From a virus: a stretch of 58,166 bases of DNA. Within the stretch, counting starts at the first letter, position 1. Every line of letters starts with the position of its first letter. This document shows, in pieces, positions 56,636 through 58,166 of the stretch. The translations under genes were made by a program, and so were the position numbers. The DNA is taken from IMG/VR virus record IMGVR_UViG_3300010371_000006, positions 1 through 58,166 of that record. One strand, written 5' to 3'. The notes under the pieces were generated by a model. That model was given only the letters and a program-made list of their open reading frames with translations. It was not told where the DNA came from and searched no databases.

Positions 56636-56664
56636 TTGACACCCCCATGATCCTCTGATACAAT
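56636..56664 (+). promoter_or_regulatory. Rightward consensus promoter of a mini-gene
   Basis: TTGACA (56636-56641), 17 bases, TACAAT (56659-56664). It is the only strong rightward promoter in the otherwise leftward regulatory region. Confidence 0.85.
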
Positions 56665-56703
56665 GTAATTGATCCAAATCGAGCGATCGGAGAGAAAACG
56701 GAC

Positions 56704-56835
56704 ATGTCTAGACATCAGAAACATTTATCTCGAAAACAGACATATCTCCCATGTCCGACATGGCGGACACCTCCTCACGGGATTCCGCAGACTAAAACGT
56801 CCAAAGAGTCCGATTTATATGATTATCTCATATAA
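56704..56835 (+). CDS. 43-residue peptide inside a short rightward transcript
   Basis: A frame starting MSRHQKHLSRKQTYLPCPTW with GGAGAG upstream. It lies between a consensus promoter and a 19-bp terminator, and its last residues are encoded by the terminator stem. It is basic and Pro-rich. The transcript may equally be a small regulatory RNA, since the peptide's end is set by the terminator sequence. Confidence 0.45.
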   Translation: MSRHQKHLSRKQTYLPCPTWRTPPHGIPQTKTSKESDLYDYLI

Positions 56836-56855
56836 ATCGGACTCTTGGGATTTTT
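56804..56855. terminator. 19-bp bidirectional terminator
   Basis: AAGAGTCCGATTTATATGA (56804-56822) pairs perfectly with its complement at 56828-56846 around TTATC, followed by GGGATTTTT on the plus strand and T-rich sequence on the minus. It ends the rightward mini-gene and the leftward gene 56859-57230. Confidence 0.9.
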
Positions 56856-56858
56856 GTG

Positions 56859-57230
56859 TCAGTGTTTGGTCGTCGCCAGCCAGTTGCAAGCGTCGGCGAA
56901 GTGCTGTTGGCAGTCGTCCTGCTTCGCGGTGGCGAAGCCATCATTCCAATCGGCGACCTGCGGATCAACTCCCTTCTCGATCGGCTCGCAGACCTCAGGC
57001 GCGAAGCCGTCGCGATGCGCGAGCGTCAGGCAATCCTGCGCGGCTCCCTGAGCGCCGTGCGTCGGCATGGCACCGCGCGCGGCATCAATCACCGCCAGCA
57101 CGATGCCGATCGTCACCAGGAGCGCGAGGAAGCCGGCGATGATGATCAGCGGCAGCTTGATCAACTTCGGCATGCGCCGGCGAGCCTTCTTGGAGGTGAT
57201 CACGTGGGTGTAGCCCGAGATGTTGCTCAT
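56859..57230 (-). CDS. Single-pass membrane protein with Cys-rich outer domain
   Basis: The protein has 123 residues from the ATG after AAGGGG. A basic N-terminus and one membrane span (about 30-50, LPLIIIAGFLALLVTIGIVL) precede an outer domain with four Cys (QDCLTLAHRDGF, EVCEPIEKG, DDCQQHFADACNWL), probably two disulphides. The type resembles small secreted actinobacterial proteins. It could modify the host envelope, for example in superinfection control; that is inference. Confidence 0.65.
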   Translation of the reverse strand: MSNISGYTHVITSKKARRRMPKLIKLPLIIIAGFLALLVTIGIVLAVIDAARGAMPTHGAQGAAQDCLTLAHRDGFAPEVCEPIEKGVDPQVADWNDGFATAKQDDCQQHFADACNWLATTKH

Positions 57231-57304
57231 GGTGTCAGAATCCCCTTCGGAGTGTTGCCTAGAGCCCAGCCTTAACCCCAGCTTCATCGTGGGGCGTTAC
57301 TTAT

Positions 57305-57333
57305 ATACTACCCCCTGCCCCCCGCAGTGTCAA
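57305..57333 (-). promoter_or_regulatory. Leftward promoter of the membrane-protein gene
   Basis: Minus strand: TTGACA (57333-57328), 17 bases, TAGTAT (57310-57305); a leader of about 70 bases follows. Confidence 0.8.
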
Positions 57334-57353
57334 GGGGGCAGGAGGAAGATGTT

Positions 57354-57590
57354 TTAGTCGTTCGCGGCGTCGCCGGCGATCATCATCTCGCAGATAATCT
57401 CTTCGAGATCGAAAGCGTCAGCGTCGGAGAGATCATGAAACTCGCGGTAGTTCTCGATCAGACTGCCTGCGGCGATGGCGAAACCATTCTCATCGTCGGT
57501 CGCCTGATCATGCCCGTCGGCGATGATCTCCGCGATGTTCGGCAGGGCAAGCAGCGAGATCGCGAGCGCGTTCAGTTCGTTCTTCGTCAT
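57354..57590 (-). CDS. Small acidic protein, leaderless gene
   Basis: The protein has 78 residues, starting MTKNELNALAISLLAL. It is helical and acidic, with no Cys pairs or membrane span. The ATG lies six bases beyond the -10 box and there is no ribosome site, so the mRNA should be leaderless. Early gene of unknown function. Confidence 0.7.
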   Translation of the reverse strand: MTKNELNALAISLLALPNIAEIIADGHDQATDDENGFAIAAGSLIENYREFHDLSDADAFDLEEIICEMMIAGDAAND

Positions 57591-57596
57591 GATTCG

Positions 57597-57625
57597 ATTG
57601 TATCCCCCCTCGCCCACGTTGTCAA
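57597..57625 (-). promoter_or_regulatory. Leftward consensus promoter (leaderless)
   Basis: Minus strand: TTGACA (57625-57620), 17 bases, TACAAT (57602-57597), then six bases to ATG 57590. Confidence 0.85.
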
Positions 57626-57680
57626 GGCGCGTGGCGACGTGTTTCAGCGCCCTTCCCACACCAGGATAGCTGGCATTGCA

Positions 57681-57717
57681 GTCGAGTTTCGACGCCGCGA
57701 GCGGCCCCGTAGGGCCG
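57681..57717 (-). terminator. Two hairpins after the gene 57732-57932
   Basis: CGGCCC-CGTA-GGGCCG (57702-57717) and GTCGA-GTT-TCGAC (57681-57693) follow the stop of the leftward gene pair. No T run; termination is likely but not certain. Confidence 0.45.
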
Positions 57718-57731
57718 TCGGGCTATGTAGG

Positions 57732-57932
57732 TCAATCCCCGAATACCATGCGATCGATTCGGATGATCTCAATCTCAGTACATCCCTTGATGAGGTCGGC
57801 GACGTACGCGGCCGCGTCGGTGACGTCCTTGCCGCTCTTCGCCTCCCGCCAGAGGTCGTAAGCGTCCATCCCTGCGGCCTGCGCGGTCTTGAGGATCTCA
57901 CGCACGAGATCGTTCAGCGTCGGCATGATCAC
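57732..57932 (-). CDS. Small helical protein
   Basis: The protein has 64-66 residues from a GTG (57932) or the ATG two codons later; the GTG overlaps the previous gene's stop as GTGA. It is all-helical (LNDLVREILKTAQAAGMDAY, DAAAYVADLIKG). Co-transcribed with the gene 57929-58132. Function unknown. Confidence 0.65.
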   Translation of the reverse strand: MIMPTLNDLVREILKTAQAAGMDAYDLWREAKSGKDVTDAAAYVADLIKGCTEIEIIRIDRMVFGD

Positions 57933-58132
57933 TCCGAGTAGTAGTAGTTTTCGAAGGCGTTCCAGGCGTCGTCGTCGATCAGCGGGCGATTGATCTTGGG
58001 GTTGCAGTAGTTGTCGCTGTCGATCACCAGCGGCTCCCAGGCGTGCAGCTCGGTGTCACGCAGGAGCTCGCGCTCCCAATCCGCGAGGTCGGGCAAGAGG
58101 TGGAAGGCGAGGCCGATCGCGTGGTTCGTCAT
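57929..58132 (-). CDS. Small acidic protein, leaderless gene (complete copy)
   Basis: The protein has 67 residues, with AFHLLPDLADWERELLRDTE and an Asp/Asn/Tyr-rich end (NAFENYYYSE). The ATG at 58132 lies six bases after TATGAT, and the longer frame upstream runs through the promoter, so this start is preferred. Its first part is repeated at 1-89 because of the terminal overlap. Confidence 0.7.
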   Translation of the reverse strand: MTNHAIGLAFHLLPDLADWERELLRDTELHAWEPLVIDSDNYCNPKINRPLIDDDAWNAFENYYYSE

Positions 58133-58166
58133 ACATACATCATACCACCCCAGCATACCCTGTCAA
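58044..58166. repeat. 123-bp exact repeat of the window's left end
   Basis: Identical to bases 1-123; see that entry. Confidence 0.95.
58139..58166 (-). promoter_or_regulatory. Leftward promoter (leaderless) at the genome junction
   Basis: Minus strand: TTGACA (58166-58161), 16 bases, TATGAT (58144-58139), then six bases to the ATG. The same promoter appears at 96-123. Confidence 0.8.

Noticed and set aside
57661-57690. Possible fourth copy of the 64-bp element (AATGCCAGC on the minus strand)
   Set aside because: Only nine bases match, and the GCCCCCT and GATCWTGCCTCA blocks are absent at the required distances.

Overview
The window looks like a complete genome of a tailed, long-tailed (siphovirus-type) double-stranded DNA phage. 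Bases 1-123 recur exactly at 58044-58166, so the unit is about 58,043 bp and either circularly permuted or circularised by assembly. A strictly lytic life cycle is likely: I see no integrase, excisionase or C1-type repressor. The host is probably a high-GC actinobacterium. This is inferred from GC-rich codon use, an actinobacterial-looking ThyX, several promoters placed for leaderless mRNAs, and near-consensus sigma-70 promoters (TTGACA-17/18-TATACT).

Layout. (1) 55.4 kb through the junction to 2.0 kb is a regulatory and early region of seven short leftward genes, one short rightward gene, many promoters and hairpins, three copies of a fixed-length 64-bp element and about 1.2 kb without genes. 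(2) 2.0-5.5 kb is a leftward operon of ten small unrecognised genes. (3) 5.8-7.9 kb encodes a leftward primase-helicase. (4) 8.0-13.6 kb is a rightward block of small genes, several with their own promoter, an initiator-like tRNA and several structured RNAs. (5) 13.7-26.0 kb is the leftward replication, recombination and nucleotide-metabolism operon: VRR-NUC nuclease, acidic-tailed SSB-like protein, Sak4-like ATPase, Cas4/RecB-like nuclease, family A DNA polymerase with a UDG-like N-terminus, dCMP deaminase, two thymidylate-synthase-fold enzymes, all-alpha NTP pyrophosphatase, dNMP kinase and an SF2 helicase. (6) 26.1-27.3 kb holds two rightward genes, one a UDG-superfamily protein. (7) 55.3-27.4 kb is a single leftward late operon running from one strong promoter to one strong terminator: putative small terminase, JAMM protease, ThyX, two fibre-like proteins, large terminase, portal, scaffold, capsid, connector proteins, tail tube, frameshifted chaperone, tape measure, distal tail proteins and lysis genes.

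How it fits together. The most interesting reading concerns the dNTP genes at 19.8-23.7 kb. Both thymidylate-synthase-fold enzymes carry Asp where dUMP-specific enzymes carry Asn (E. coli ThyA N177). That change is the hallmark of T4-type dCMP hydroxymethylase. They sit beside a dUTPase_2-type pyrophosphatase, a dCMP deaminase and a dNMP kinase, while ordinary dTMP synthesis is covered by a separate ThyX in the late operon. The set mirrors the T4 hydroxymethylcytosine pathway and suggests the phage DNA carries modified cytosine. Nearly all leftward genes overlap by ATGA, GTGA, TGATG or TAGTG, so translation is probably coupled through whole operons.
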